The position numbers and the translations under genes were made by a program. From Clostridia bacterium (GTDB lineage: Bacteria; Bacillota; Clostridia; Oscillospirales; CAG-272), in assembly GCA_017462605.1 (NCBI GenBank), contig JAFTQV010000002.1, positions 1 through 58,645 of the forward strand: 58,645 nucleotides of DNA. Direction: 5' to 3'. Numbering within the stretch: the stretch's first letter is position 1; each line of letters begins with the position of its first letter. This document shows, piece by piece, positions 6,521 to 15,646 of the stretch. Below the pieces are notes generated by a model. The model saw only the letters and a program-made list of their open reading frames with translations. It was not told where the DNA came from and did not search any database.

Positions 6521-9500
6521 ATGAAAAAGAACTTCAACAAAAAGCTGATCGCATCGCTTCTTTGCGTGCTGACGGTGATAGTCTCCGTTCTTACGGTGAC
6601 GGTATTCGCCGATACGCCGACCGATGCGATGACTGCGATCAAAGCCGAATTTGAGGCAGAAGGGAAAAATCTCCTCGTTGGCTCAAAGGTATCTGTGAGC
6701 GACGATGGATACATAGGAATTCCCGTTGAACTTACTACCTATTACGATTTTGCGACTCACGGAGCAGCAAAAGCGGGATACAACGGAACGCCTCTTATGA
6801 TCTACGTTGTCAACACCGGTGTGGAACGCATCGGCGCGAAGACTGACGTTGAGATCATCAAGGGTATGCTTGATGATGGCTACATAGTCGCCGTTCTTGA
6901 CTATAAGAACCACGCGAAGGCTGTCTCCCCCGATCTTGACTGGTCGACTCAGACGATCAGAAAGAATATAATGAACTCAAAGTATTTTAAAGACACATCT
7001 AAGGTTCCCTCGGGTACTTACTATTCAAACTATATCGTTCCCGCAGGATATGACGTTTCTATAAGAAACGTTTTCTGGGAAGCGGATAAGCACGGCGCGG
7101 ACGGTACTCTTGAAAAGATAGTTGAAAACTGGAACACCGACCTTCGCGGCTGGTTTTCTTCAAGCGTAAGAAGCAAGAAAACGTACGTTTACTGGCTTGA
7201 TAACGAGAATAAGCCGAAAAGCACTCAGAAGGGCTTTGACGGCACTGATCCCGTATGGTATGCCGATGCCGAAGGTAAGACCGTGGCTTCTCCCGATACC
7301 GACTCGGACAACGACGGCGTTCCGGACGGAAAATACGTTCACATTCAGCATACGCTCGCAGTCGATATAACCGACTGCGTTGGCAAGGACGGAACTCCGA
7401 TAGATCTTAACCTTTATATGGATATCGTCTATCCCACGACCAAAGAGGGAAGCGAGATAGATCCCGTTCCGATCGCGGTTCTTGCAAACTCCTCGGAATA
7501 TCTTTCGACCGCAAGCACAGGCTCCGGTCTCCGCCCTCAGCACAACGGCTTCCTTTTCAACGGCTATGCGGGCGCATCATTTGATTATCTCTATCAGCCC
7601 ATGGCGCAGTCTGATTACTACGGATATTACGACGGCAGAACAGACCAAGGCGCGCTCACAGGCGACCGTATGAACTACGGACTCCACCTTTATAACGACA
7701 AGAGAATAAATACCGCGGCGATGAGATATCTCAGATACCTCGCCCTTACCGACCCCGATACGTATAGCTTTGATATCACCTCGATAGGCGTATTCGGCAA
7801 CTCCAAGGGCGGTTGGTTCTCCTACCTTGGCGAAGAGATCGTCAAAAATCCTGCAACTCCCACCGAGGGTCAGACTCTTGCTGAGGCTATTGACGCTAAG
7901 ATCAACTCCTATACCTCGAAGAGAATGTTTGAGGGCAGCAACGGAGAGACGAGATACGAAATGGGCAGGGAGACCTACACCAAGCGCGGTGTGACTATCG
8001 ACGGCGGCGAGCTTCAGCCCTGGCTTACTTATACGAAGGACGGCGTTGAGTACGAGATCCCCTCATACGCAAGCTGGACCTACGCATCCAACGGCTCTCA
8101 GCCCGAAGACGTTTCAAAAGGTCACTCCCCTATGTTCATAGCTCTCCACCTTCAGGACGATTTCTCGACCTATGCAAACGCATTTGCAGAGGTTGCGGGC
8201 AATCTTAAGGACGTCCCCTCTTACTACGTTGTGGTCGACCTTGGGCACACCTTTGCATACGGACCCGATTGGTATCACGGATTTGATACGTATCAGGCAA
8301 TGTTTGACTTCGCGGGCTATTATCTTAAGGGCGATGCCGTTAAGGTAGTTTATATCACGCCTATCAATGCAACGGGTAACGTTTCTACAACGAAGGGTAT
8401 TACCTTAAAATTCTCGGGCGCAGTTCCCGCGAGCGAGATCGAAAAGGTAAAGATAACCGCTAAGAGCGGCGCTGCTGCTACGGGTAGCTGGGACTACGTT
8501 GCAGGTATGACCGAATGGACCTTCAGCCCCAACGCTCTTATTCCCGGCGAGGAATATACTATAACCGTCCCCGCGGATATCAAGGGTGACAACAATAAGG
8601 CTATGGGCGCGGCTTACACCGCTACCTTCTATACCGAAGCAGAGACTGTTGCCGACGTTACTACCGTCACCACCGAAAAGGGCACGTACCTCACCTTCAC
8701 AGCTCCCTCTCTTGCATCCGCATCAGATGCGCGCGTAAGATTCAAGGTTGACAACGACGCGGCTAATATCGCGGGACTTTACGCGGTAAGCAACTTCGAT
8801 GCATCGAACCCCGATGCGGCAACCGTCGGCGCTAAGATAGGCACCGTTAATCTTAAGGGCGGCGGATACTACGAGATCGATGCATCGTCGGTTATTTCCG
8901 CAGCATCGGGCAGCGAGCTTACCCTCTTGTTCAAGGCAGAGAAGGCTGAGTCTGAAAACACAAAAACCGCATCTCTTTCGAGCATTTCTCTCGGAGCGTA
9001 TGCAAGAAAGAACGATGAGACTACCGCTCCCGACGGAGTCACCGCGGCTATCGGTCTTTACGTTAATGAAAATATAAGACTGAACGGACAGAATCAGTAC
9101 CCCTACGACGTATTTTACAATAACGGAACAACTCTCTTCACCGCAAGCAACCTCTTCACCTCATCCGCGATCACCACTGCAGACTACGGAAGAAAGTTCA
9201 CGGTATCAATGAGAGTATACGATACGGTTTCAAGACTCATACAGCTCTCGCTCACCCCTGCTTACACGGCAACGAACGGCGTCCACGACTTTGACGTTGA
9301 GCGCCACAACTTCAAGACTGTTGCAGGCGAGTGGACCACACTTACATTTGACTACGTCGTTTACGAGCCGAGCTACGGAGATAAGGCTCTCGCGAAGAAG
9401 GCTCTGACCGTCCTTCTCGGAACAACGGGCGCTTCCGAAAAGCCTGTCTATATCGAAAGCATCAAGGTCACCGAGACGGTTACCGATATGTCGGTCAGCT

Positions 9501-12500
9501 CGGCATCTATCGTTCTCGGCGCAAGAGACGATGCTTACAAGGCGGATACCGAGGGCAAGCCCTTCACTATCGGAGCAACAGGCTATGACAGCTTTGCAAA
9601 GGCTCTTTCCGCAGCGAAGAGCGGCAATACCGTCAAGCTTAATAAGAACTACACCATGACCTCGAGCGATAACTTCTCGAACTGGACAGCTCTTGGAAAT
9701 ATCACAGTCGATCTGAACGGATATAAGCTTTACGCAAACGGCGGTTACTCACCCATCGTGGCAAAGGCTTCATCCAAAACAGTCGCTACCACCAATATCA
9801 CCTTCAAGAACGGAAGCGTTTATCTTTACAATAAGCCTCTCGTTTCTTACGGCGGCTCGAGCGCGGCAGGCGACGGAAAGGTATTCAATATCACCTTCGA
9901 TACCGTCAACGTCCTTAACGCCCCCGGATCAAGACTTTATAACGTTATTTCCGATACCGCGATCGATGCAAGCTCGGGCGCAGACGTCAACATCGCCTTC
10001 CTTAATTCAAATATCGATTTCAGAGTCGGAATGAATACAAGGCACGTTATGACCGTCTTCCCGATAGGAGAGGGAGCTCTTGATCTTTCCTACACAATAA
10101 CGGGCGGAAGCGTTTATCTTGACACTACCGCAAATCTCGACATCTTTACGTCTATAAAGAAGCTTGAGCTTCTTAAGACCTCAGGCGGCGCTTATACTAC
10201 CTTCTCAATTCCCGCGTCTGTGAACGTTGCGGATCTCGCGATCATGAGAGATGACGGAATCGCTACCTTCAAGAATAGCGGTGAAGCGAGCGGAATAGTT
10301 ACTTACACCACAGATAAGAGTCCTCTTTCGACCAAGTACGGAATTATCCCCGAGGCATACGCCGATGCCCAGGCTTATCCCTTCGTTCTCTTTGACGAGA
10401 AGGGAACCTTCAAGGGCGCGTATAACTGCTGGATAGGAAACAGCGACAACGGCGCGGGCGGCGTTTTCGGAGCGGCTAAGAATTACGTTGTCAACCCCTG
10501 GGACGGCGCATCCTACGGATATAACCCCAAGGAAGCATTCATCGTTATGCGCCGCAACTATACCTTTGACGCAACGAAGGACGTAAGATTCGTCAACCTT
10601 GCTCAGCTTCAGGGTACTATCAACGTGGATCTCGGCGGATTTACTCTTTCCGCAGGCAGCGTTGCATATCCTATAATCCCCGCATTCTCCAAGGGCTTCA
10701 GCGGCTCGGCGAGCGGTATTCACGTATTCCCCTCAACGATCGTCGTCAACAACGGTACTCTTCTTAACTACAAGAGCGGTACGGTTGCGATGAGCACCTG
10801 GGATTCAGCGCCTGATTTCACTATTGCAAATAAGCACTTCAACTTCATCTTCAACGGCGTTACCTTCGGATTTACCAACCCCAGAGATTGCCAGGGTCTC
10901 GTTGCTCACTCATGGGGAGAGACCGGCACTCCCGGCGCGGCAGCTCCCTTCAACTTCACTTACAACGACTGTACCTTTGATCTCACGACCGCGAGCGGAA
11001 ATTCAACGATCTTTTCTCTCAGCGGCGTTGCAAACAACTATATCAAGCTCACCGCAGTCGTCAACGGCGGTAAGATCCTTGCGACCGATCCCTCGAAGGT
11101 TACCGTTATAGACGGTACTACATCTGAGGCTACCTACGGCTCATCCGTTTCCTTCGGCAAGGGCTCGGACGGAAAGATGACCTATTACTCCGTTCCGAAC
11201 ACCGCGTCCGTCAGCATCGGAAGCTACAACGGCACAGACGGAAAGATCCTCGGCTTCGTTGAGAGCGGAGCAGAGGGAAGCAATAAGATCTATACACTTG
11301 TTGATAACCCGCTTGTCACAAAATACGGCACTATCTCTTCAACCTACGAGGATGCCGAGAAATACCCCTTCGCGGTATTCACAGATACGGGAACGTTCCG
11401 AGGCGGATTCTCACTCTTATCAACTGCGGCTCACAACGCAAAGGGCTATTCAAACGCAAGCAATAAAACCGCGATAATCTTTTTGAGAAGAGATTATACG
11501 ACGGTAGTCAACAACTATAACGACTCCCCTCAAGGCGACGCATATGATAACTGGGCGCAGGTAAAGGGCACTGTGGTCATAGATCTTAACGATCATACCA
11601 TTACTCAGGGAGACAGCGCATCCGGTATATTCGCGATAGTCAACTCCAAGGGTATGGACGGAACGACATTCCCCTCAAACTACGTTGTTAAAAACGGTAC
11701 TCTTCTTGCAGGCTCAAATCCCATTCTCAGAGCAAGAATGTGGACTACAAATCAGTCGGACGGCACAACGCCCGTTGATATATCCAAGAAGCTCTTTACC
11801 TGGGATTTCAACAATGTGACCTTCGGATTCAAGTCAGGCGCAACAACAAGCAATCTTTTGCTTGGCTACGAGAGCCCTCAGGTAACGAGCAACCCCAAGG
11901 CAGCGCCCTTCTTCTTCAACTACAACGACTGTACGTTTGATATGACGAACGCTCCTTCGGGCGCGAAGCTCTTCAATGCAAACGCGGCTGATTCAACCAT
12001 GATCACCTCTACGGTGACGGTAACGGGCGGCGAGATCAAAAACGCAGCCTCGCTCAGCCTTGCTCAGCTTTACTCACTTAATTCGACTAATACCAACGGC
12101 TCATCCGTCACCTTCAAGAAGAACGCGGACGGCGACTACACGAAGATCTACGTTACCGAAGGCGGAGCTGCTCCCTCGGGAGACGTTCCTACCGAAGACG
12201 GCGCTCTTATCTACGTCAAGACCGCAACAGACAGCGGATACGTGCTTTACACTCTTACAAATCTTACCACAAAGTACGGCGCGATCCCCGCTGACAAGGC
12301 TTCCATTCAGGATTATCCCTTCATTCTTTTCAAGAAGGTTGGAGAAACTTATACGTATTACGGTGCATACAAGCTTCTCTACGGAGATCAGGATTATACC
12401 AACGGCGTAATAGGTCAGGCAGTCGGACTCCTTAAGAACAACTCCTACAACGGAGAATCCTGGGCAGACGGCGCATGCGATGCTATCATACTTCTTCGCC

Positions 12501-14947
12501 GCGACTATACTTTGAGCTCGAATGAACGTTTTGACAATCTCGCTCACCTCAAAGGAAACATCACAATAGATCTTGGCGGAAATTCACTTTATGAAAGCAC
12601 AACAAAAACCGGCACGGCAGCAACCAGAAAAGCTTCGCTCTTCCATTCGATATCCAAGCGATTTGCCACAGATGTCGGAAATATGGTATTCCCCACTAAT
12701 TTCACTGTTGAAAACGGTTCGATCTACGTATACGGCTCAAGCGTACTTCATATGGAGTCCTGGCAGTGCTTAGATGAATACGGAATAATATCAGATAAGA
12801 AGTTCACTTGGAATTTCAATAACGTCACCTTCGGCTTGCAAAAAGGCGCTACCGCGCAGTCTCTGGTGACAGGATCGTTCGTTAAATATTCTTCAAACGT
12901 AGCAGGAAAGGGCGCAACGCCTTTTGGAATTACACTTAATAACTGTGTATTTGATCTCAAAACAGTTGCTCCCACCTCAGAGTTCACAATTTTAGGCAAC
13001 AACTTCGAACCCGATTGCTACATGACTCTTGATATATCTGTAAACGGAGGAAAGGTCCTCGCTAATTCGCTTACGAATATCCGTATCTACGATCTTAACA
13101 GTGAGGTTGGCTCGATCTGCTTTAACGCCTTAGGCGATGAAGCTCTGAAGCTTGAAATAAACAGCGGAGCAGCTTATCCTTCATATGATCCTTGCTTCTA
13201 TGACAAGGACGGTAAGGAATATACCTTCCTCTACTCTAAAGCAGAGAGCGGCTCAGACGTTTACGAGCTTGCGCTTTCCATAGCTACCAAGTACGGTAAT
13301 ATCCCCGCAAGATACGCATCGGAAGAAACCTATCCTCTCGTTGTATTCCTTGACGGAAAGTTTGTTTTTGCAACCGATAAGATCGGTGTTGATGCCAAGG
13401 ACAGCGCATTCCACAGAGCGAAGACAAACGGCTCGGTCATCCTTCTTCGCCGCAATTACACCTTCACAGGACCTAAGTACCAGAACTTAAGCCAGACGAA
13501 CGGCGCTATAACCTTCGACCTTGGCGGCTTCACTATCTCCTGCGAGCAGACGGGTGATTATCCTCTCTTCTTTGCGCAGAAGAAGACTACGTACGATTCG
13601 ACTGTCACCGTCATCAACGGAACTATCCTTACCGCTAAGAACCCGATTGTAACCTTCTCTGCATGGGCGGGCTCAAGCGGCTCTTACACAGGCGGAAAGC
13701 AGTTCAATATCAACTTTGAAGACGTTACGCTCGGCGCGGTTGCAGGCACGAAGCCTGCGGTCCTCATAGCGTCCGCAAGCGAAAACCTCAGCGAGCCGAA
13801 GACTCCCTGTGCGCTTACCCTTACCGACTGCACCATAGATCTTACGGGTCTTACGGATACGACGGTATTTAATATCAAGGATGCAAGCAGCATCATCTGC
13901 GTTGCTCTTACAGTAAACGGCGGAAAGATCATAGGAGACGACGTTTCAGCTATAAGCTTCGCTCTCACCGCAGGCGAAAGCACAGCTCTCTTCGATACCG
14001 CGATTAAGCTTTACGCAAAGGCAGGCACAAACGCTATATTCACTACCGCAGAGGGCAGATACGCATTCAATCCCCAAGGCACCGAGGGTGAATACACCGT
14101 ATACGAGCTTATCCCCGAGGCATACGCGACCTTCGTTCCCAAGACGAGCGTTACACTCTGGTCTGATTTCGTTTACAATATCTATCTTCCCGTAAGAGAC
14201 GGTATAACAGCTATCAACGTTGGCTCTGAGAGCTACACGGCAAGCGAGCTGCCCACCGAGACAATCAGCGGCACAAGCTACTACAAGATAGCATACGCTA
14301 TCAACGTTATGAGGGCTGCCGAAAGCTTTGAGCTTAAGGTAACTCTTGGAGATAGAAGCGCTTCCTGGACTCTCGGCATCCCGAGCTACGCTAAGACCGT
14401 TATTGACGGCGAGGCTTACTCTGCCGAGGAAAAGGCTCTTATGAAGGATATGCTCTCATACATCAGAGAGGCTTACTCCTACTTTAATATCACCTCTGAC
14501 GCCATCGCTGATATCAACGCGATAATTCCCGAGAGCTACGACGAGGAAAGTCTTCCCGATATGACTAAGACCCAGAAGACGCCCGAAGGATCCGGATTCA
14601 AGAACGTTACTCTTAATCTCGGAGAGACTCCCGCATACAGATTCTACTATGAGGGTGAAACCGCTCCTGCTTATACCTTCACGGTAGGCGGTGTTGAGAT
14701 CGCACCCGAAAGCGGTACAGACTCCAACGGTAAGTATCTTGAGGTTAAGGTTTACGCGTATATGATGCTCCTTGACGTAAGCTTTGGCGCGGAAGGGGAA
14801 GAACCCTTTGTATACAACGTTTATTCCTACTACAACTGGGCAAGCGCGAATGGCGAGACCAAAGCGGCAGAGCTTGTTGAAAGGCTTGTTAAATACTGCG
14901 AATCAGCAAATGCTTACAGAAATACAATGATACCCGAAACAAATTAA
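6521..14947 (+). CDS. Giant secreted hydrolase-like/beta-helix protein 1
   Basis: A 2808-residue exported protein; a signal peptide ends at about Ala30 (VFA/D) and an AAAGGA ribosome binding site precedes the ATG. Residues 31-605 look like an alpha/beta-hydrolase: nucleophile elbow GNSKGG (426-431, Ser428), a candidate acid Asp546 and His576 in LGHTFAYG. Residues 607-707 resemble a bacterial Ig-like (SbsA/Big_5) domain. Residues 710-828 and 840-987 resemble beta-sandwich carbohydrate-binding domains. From about 1017 come beta-helix-like turns (IDLGG-TL, NGT-L, NNVTFGF, NDCTFDL, NGGKI). Four full repeats open with TKYG at 1271, 1600, 1917 and 2256. Residues 2530-2808 form a C-terminal domain shared with the other two giants. 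No LPXTG, SLH or transmembrane anchor is visible. Esterase activity and substrate are inferred. Confidence 0.85.
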   Translation: MKKNFNKKLIASLLCVLTVIVSVLTVTVFADTPTDAMTAIKAEFEAEGKNLLVGSKVSVSDDGYIGIPVELTTYYDFATHGAAKAGYNGTPLMIYVVNTGVERIGAKTDVEIIKGMLDDGYIVAVLDYKNHAKAVSPDLDWSTQTIRKNIMNSKYFKDTSKVPSGTYYSNYIVPAGYDVSIRNVFWEADKHGADGTLEKIVENWNTDLRGWFSSSVRSKKTYVYWLDNENKPKSTQKGFDGTDPVWYADAEGKTVASPDTDSDNDGVPDGKYVHIQHTLAVDITDCVGKDGTPIDLNLYMDIVYPTTKEGSEIDPVPIAVLANSSEYLSTASTGSGLRPQHNGFLFNGYAGASFDYLYQPMAQSDYYGYYDGRTDQGALTGDRMNYGLHLYNDKRINTAAMRYLRYLALTDPDTYSFDITSIGVFGNSKGGWFSYLGEEIVKNPATPTEGQTLAEAIDAKINSYTSKRMFEGSNGETRYEMGRETYTKRGVTIDGGELQPWLTYTKDGVEYEIPSYASWTYASNGSQPEDVSKGHSPMFIALHLQDDFSTYANAFAEVAGNLKDVPSYYVVVDLGHTFAYGPDWYHGFDTYQAMFDFAGYYLKGDAVKVVYITPINATGNVSTTKGITLKFSGAVPASEIEKVKITAKSGAAATGSWDYVAGMTEWTFSPNALIPGEEYTITVPADIKGDNNKAMGAAYTATFYTEAETVADVTTVTTEKGTYLTFTAPSLASASDARVRFKVDNDAANIAGLYAVSNFDASNPDAATVGAKIGTVNLKGGGYYEIDASSVISAASGSELTLLFKAEKAESENTKTASLSSISLGAYARKNDETTAPDGVTAAIGLYVNENIRLNGQNQYPYDVFYNNGTTLFTASNLFTSSAITTADYGRKFTVSMRVYDTVSRLIQLSLTPAYTATNGVHDFDVERHNFKTVAGEWTTLTFDYVVYEPSYGDKALAKKALTVLLGTTGASEKPVYIESIKVTETVTDMSVSSASIVLGARDDAYKADTEGKPFTIGATGYDSFAKALSAAKSGNTVKLNKNYTMTSSDNFSNWTALGNITVDLNGYKLYANGGYSPIVAKASSKTVATTNITFKNGSVYLYNKPLVSYGGSSAAGDGKVFNITFDTVNVLNAPGSRLYNVISDTAIDASSGADVNIAFLNSNIDFRVGMNTRHVMTVFPIGEGALDLSYTITGGSVYLDTTANLDIFTSIKKLELLKTSGGAYTTFSIPASVNVADLAIMRDDGIATFKNSGEASGIVTYTTDKSPLSTKYGIIPEAYADAQAYPFVLFDEKGTFKGAYNCWIGNSDNGAGGVFGAAKNYVVNPWDGASYGYNPKEAFIVMRRNYTFDATKDVRFVNLAQLQGTINVDLGGFTLSAGSVAYPIIPAFSKGFSGSASGIHVFPSTIVVNNGTLLNYKSGTVAMSTWDSAPDFTIANKHFNFIFNGVTFGFTNPRDCQGLVAHSWGETGTPGAAAPFNFTYNDCTFDLTTASGNSTIFSLSGVANNYIKLTAVVNGGKILATDPSKVTVIDGTTSEATYGSSVSFGKGSDGKMTYYSVPNTASVSIGSYNGTDGKILGFVESGAEGSNKIYTLVDNPLVTKYGTISSTYEDAEKYPFAVFTDTGTFRGGFSLLSTAAHNAKGYSNASNKTAIIFLRRDYTTVVNNYNDSPQGDAYDNWAQVKGTVVIDLNDHTITQGDSASGIFAIVNSKGMDGTTFPSNYVVKNGTLLAGSNPILRARMWTTNQSDGTTPVDISKKLFTWDFNNVTFGFKSGATTSNLLLGYESPQVTSNPKAAPFFFNYNDCTFDMTNAPSGAKLFNANAADSTMITSTVTVTGGEIKNAASLSLAQLYSLNSTNTNGSSVTFKKNADGDYTKIYVTEGGAAPSGDVPTEDGALIYVKTATDSGYVLYTLTNLTTKYGAIPADKASIQDYPFILFKKVGETYTYYGAYKLLYGDQDYTNGVIGQAVGLLKNNSYNGESWADGACDAIILLRRDYTLSSNERFDNLAHLKGNITIDLGGNSLYESTTKTGTAATRKASLFHSISKRFATDVGNMVFPTNFTVENGSIYVYGSSVLHMESWQCLDEYGIISDKKFTWNFNNVTFGLQKGATAQSLVTGSFVKYSSNVAGKGATPFGITLNNCVFDLKTVAPTSEFTILGNNFEPDCYMTLDISVNGGKVLANSLTNIRIYDLNSEVGSICFNALGDEALKLEINSGAAYPSYDPCFYDKDGKEYTFLYSKAESGSDVYELALSIATKYGNIPARYASEETYPLVVFLDGKFVFATDKIGVDAKDSAFHRAKTNGSVILLRRNYTFTGPKYQNLSQTNGAITFDLGGFTISCEQTGDYPLFFAQKKTTYDSTVTVINGTILTAKNPIVTFSAWAGSSGSYTGGKQFNINFEDVTLGAVAGTKPAVLIASASENLSEPKTPCALTLTDCTIDLTGLTDTTVFNIKDASSIICVALTVNGGKIIGDDVSAISFALTAGESTALFDTAIKLYAKAGTNAIFTTAEGRYAFNPQGTEGEYTVYELIPEAYATFVPKTSVTLWSDFVYNIYLPVRDGITAINVGSESYTASELPTETISGTSYYKIAYAINVMRAAESFELKVTLGDRSASWTLGIPSYAKTVIDGEAYSAEEKALMKDMLSYIREAYSYFNITSDAIADINAIIPESYDEESLPDMTKTQKTPEGSGFKNVTLNLGETPAYRFYYEGETAPAYTFTVGGVEIAPESGTDSNGKYLEVKVYAYMMLLDVSFGAEGEEPFVYNVYSYYNWASANGETKAAELVERLVKYCESANAYRNTMIPETN
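10331..14110 (+). repeat. Four TKYG/YPF modules coding repeats in giant 1
   Basis: Module starts at nt 10331, 11318, 12269 and 13286, so the periods are 329, 317 and 339 codons. Each opens with TKYG, five to twelve residues, then YPF/L-x-x-F. An LRR-x-Y strand, IDLGG/DLNDH-TL, an NGTLL turn, a W-F-NNVTFGF turn, an NDCTFDL turn and VNGGKI follow. The copies are diverged at DNA level, so they are old duplications. Confidence 0.8.
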
Positions 14948-14970
14948 GTTATGACGAAGAAAGGACTGTT

Positions 14971-15129
14971 ATGGAAATAAAGATTTACAATTCTCCTGAA
15001 ATATCCGTTCTCGATCTTAAAAGCGCGGATATCATCACCACGTCAGATATTATCGGTGACGTGACGCTCGGAACCAACACCTCGACCGTTGAATTAAAAG
15101 GCGGCACGTGGGAAACCATAACCGAGTAA
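14971..15129 (+). CDS. 52-residue small protein behind giant 1
   Basis: An ATG at 14971, 23 bp after the giant's stop, opens a 52-codon frame ending at TAA 15127-15129, preceded by an AAAGGA ribosome binding site at good spacing. The peptide starts MEIKIYNSPEI, continues through an LDLKSADIITTSD stretch and ends acidic (ETITE). It has no signal peptide, membrane segment or cysteine. I do not recognise a named family. The K-Y-x-x-P-E-I ... D-I-I-T-x-S pattern resembles short ORFs I associate with gut anaerobe surface loci, but that is recollection and not evidence. It is probably co-transcribed with the giant and ends before the terminator at 15188-15235. No equivalent follows the second giant. 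Confidence 0.7.
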   Translation: MEIKIYNSPEISVLDLKSADIITTSDIIGDVTLGTNTSTVELKGGTWETITE

Positions 15130-15158
15130 AGCTACGTAATTTTGCAGCAATAAATGGA

Positions 15159-15321
15159 GGGCTGCTTCATTTAGGCATAACCCAAAAAGAGCGAAGATTC
15201 CGTCTAAAAAATACGGTTTCTTCGCTCTAATTTTATGCCTTGTTGTTTTTTGAGGTTGAAATTTTGCAAATTTCTTCCTTTTAATGCTCTTTTTGGGTTA
15301 TGACTAAATTAAGCAAGCCCC
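15159..15321. repeat. MITE-like element with 34-bp terminal inverted repeats
   Basis: The left arm 15159-15192 and right arm 15287-15321 are complementary at about 32 of 35 positions (one indel), enclosing about 95 bp with no coding capacity. The left end GGGCTGCTTCATTT recurs at 28772-28785. No clear target-site duplication is visible. It may be a non-autonomous mobile element, or a large stem that contributes to termination of the giant 1 transcript. Confidence 0.6.
15188..15235 (+). terminator. Terminator of the giant 1 operon
   Basis: AGAGCGAAGA pairs with TCTTCGCTCT (ends at 15228), with an inner CCGT/ACGG extension and an AATTTTA tail. It lies 59 bp after the 52-residue ORF and inside the inverted-repeat element. 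Confidence 0.65.
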
Positions 15322-15322
15322 A

Positions 15323-15410
15323 AAGGTGTTTCGCACTAAGAATTCAGATTTTTACTTATTTTTGTACGAATGCCTTTATCTATCTGAATTCTTAATGACT
15401 CAGCACCTTT
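15323..15410. repeat. Large imperfect palindrome
   Basis: TAAGAATTCAGAT (15338-15350) and its perfect complement (15382-15394) are framed by AAAGGTG (15323-15329) and CACCTTT (15404-15410). The long stem abuts the MITE-like element and contains no gene. Confidence 0.7.
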
Positions 15411-15493
15411 TCATATATCTGAGCGAGGTATATGGACAACCTGCTTTCAGGTCACCTTCGGTGACGTGAAAAAATACACGTCTTTGGGGGTCA

Positions 15494-15524
15494 GGGGGCA
15501 TTTGGACACCAAATACCCCCTTTT
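15494..15524. repeat. GC-rich hairpin, possible terminator
   Basis: GGGGGCATTTGG (15494-15505) and CCAAATACCCCC (15509-15520) form a 12-bp stem with one mismatch and a 3-nt loop, followed on the plus strand by TTTTC. It could back up termination of rightward transcription. Confidence 0.55.
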
Positions 15525-15550
15525 CTCGAGCATCCCTCTCTGATCATAGA

Positions 15551-15590
15551 TAAAAAGAGCAAAGATACCAAATGAGGCATCTTTGCTCTT
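15551..15590 (-). terminator. Terminator of giant 3
   Basis: AAGAGCAAAGAT pairs with ATCTTTGCTCTT around a short loop, and the minus strand runs into TTTTTA. It sits about 55 bp after the stop codon of the leftward 1890-aa gene. Confidence 0.8.
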
Positions 15591-15646
15591 AATACTTATT
15601 CTATTTTAATTTTAAAAATCAGTTATTAATGCGCCGATTTGAAAAA

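Noticed and set aside
6521-14947. Giant protein as an LPXTG- or SLH-anchored S-layer protein or autotransporter
   Set aside because: No LPXTG, SLH motif, C-terminal transmembrane helix or beta-barrel is visible; the attachment mode stays unknown.
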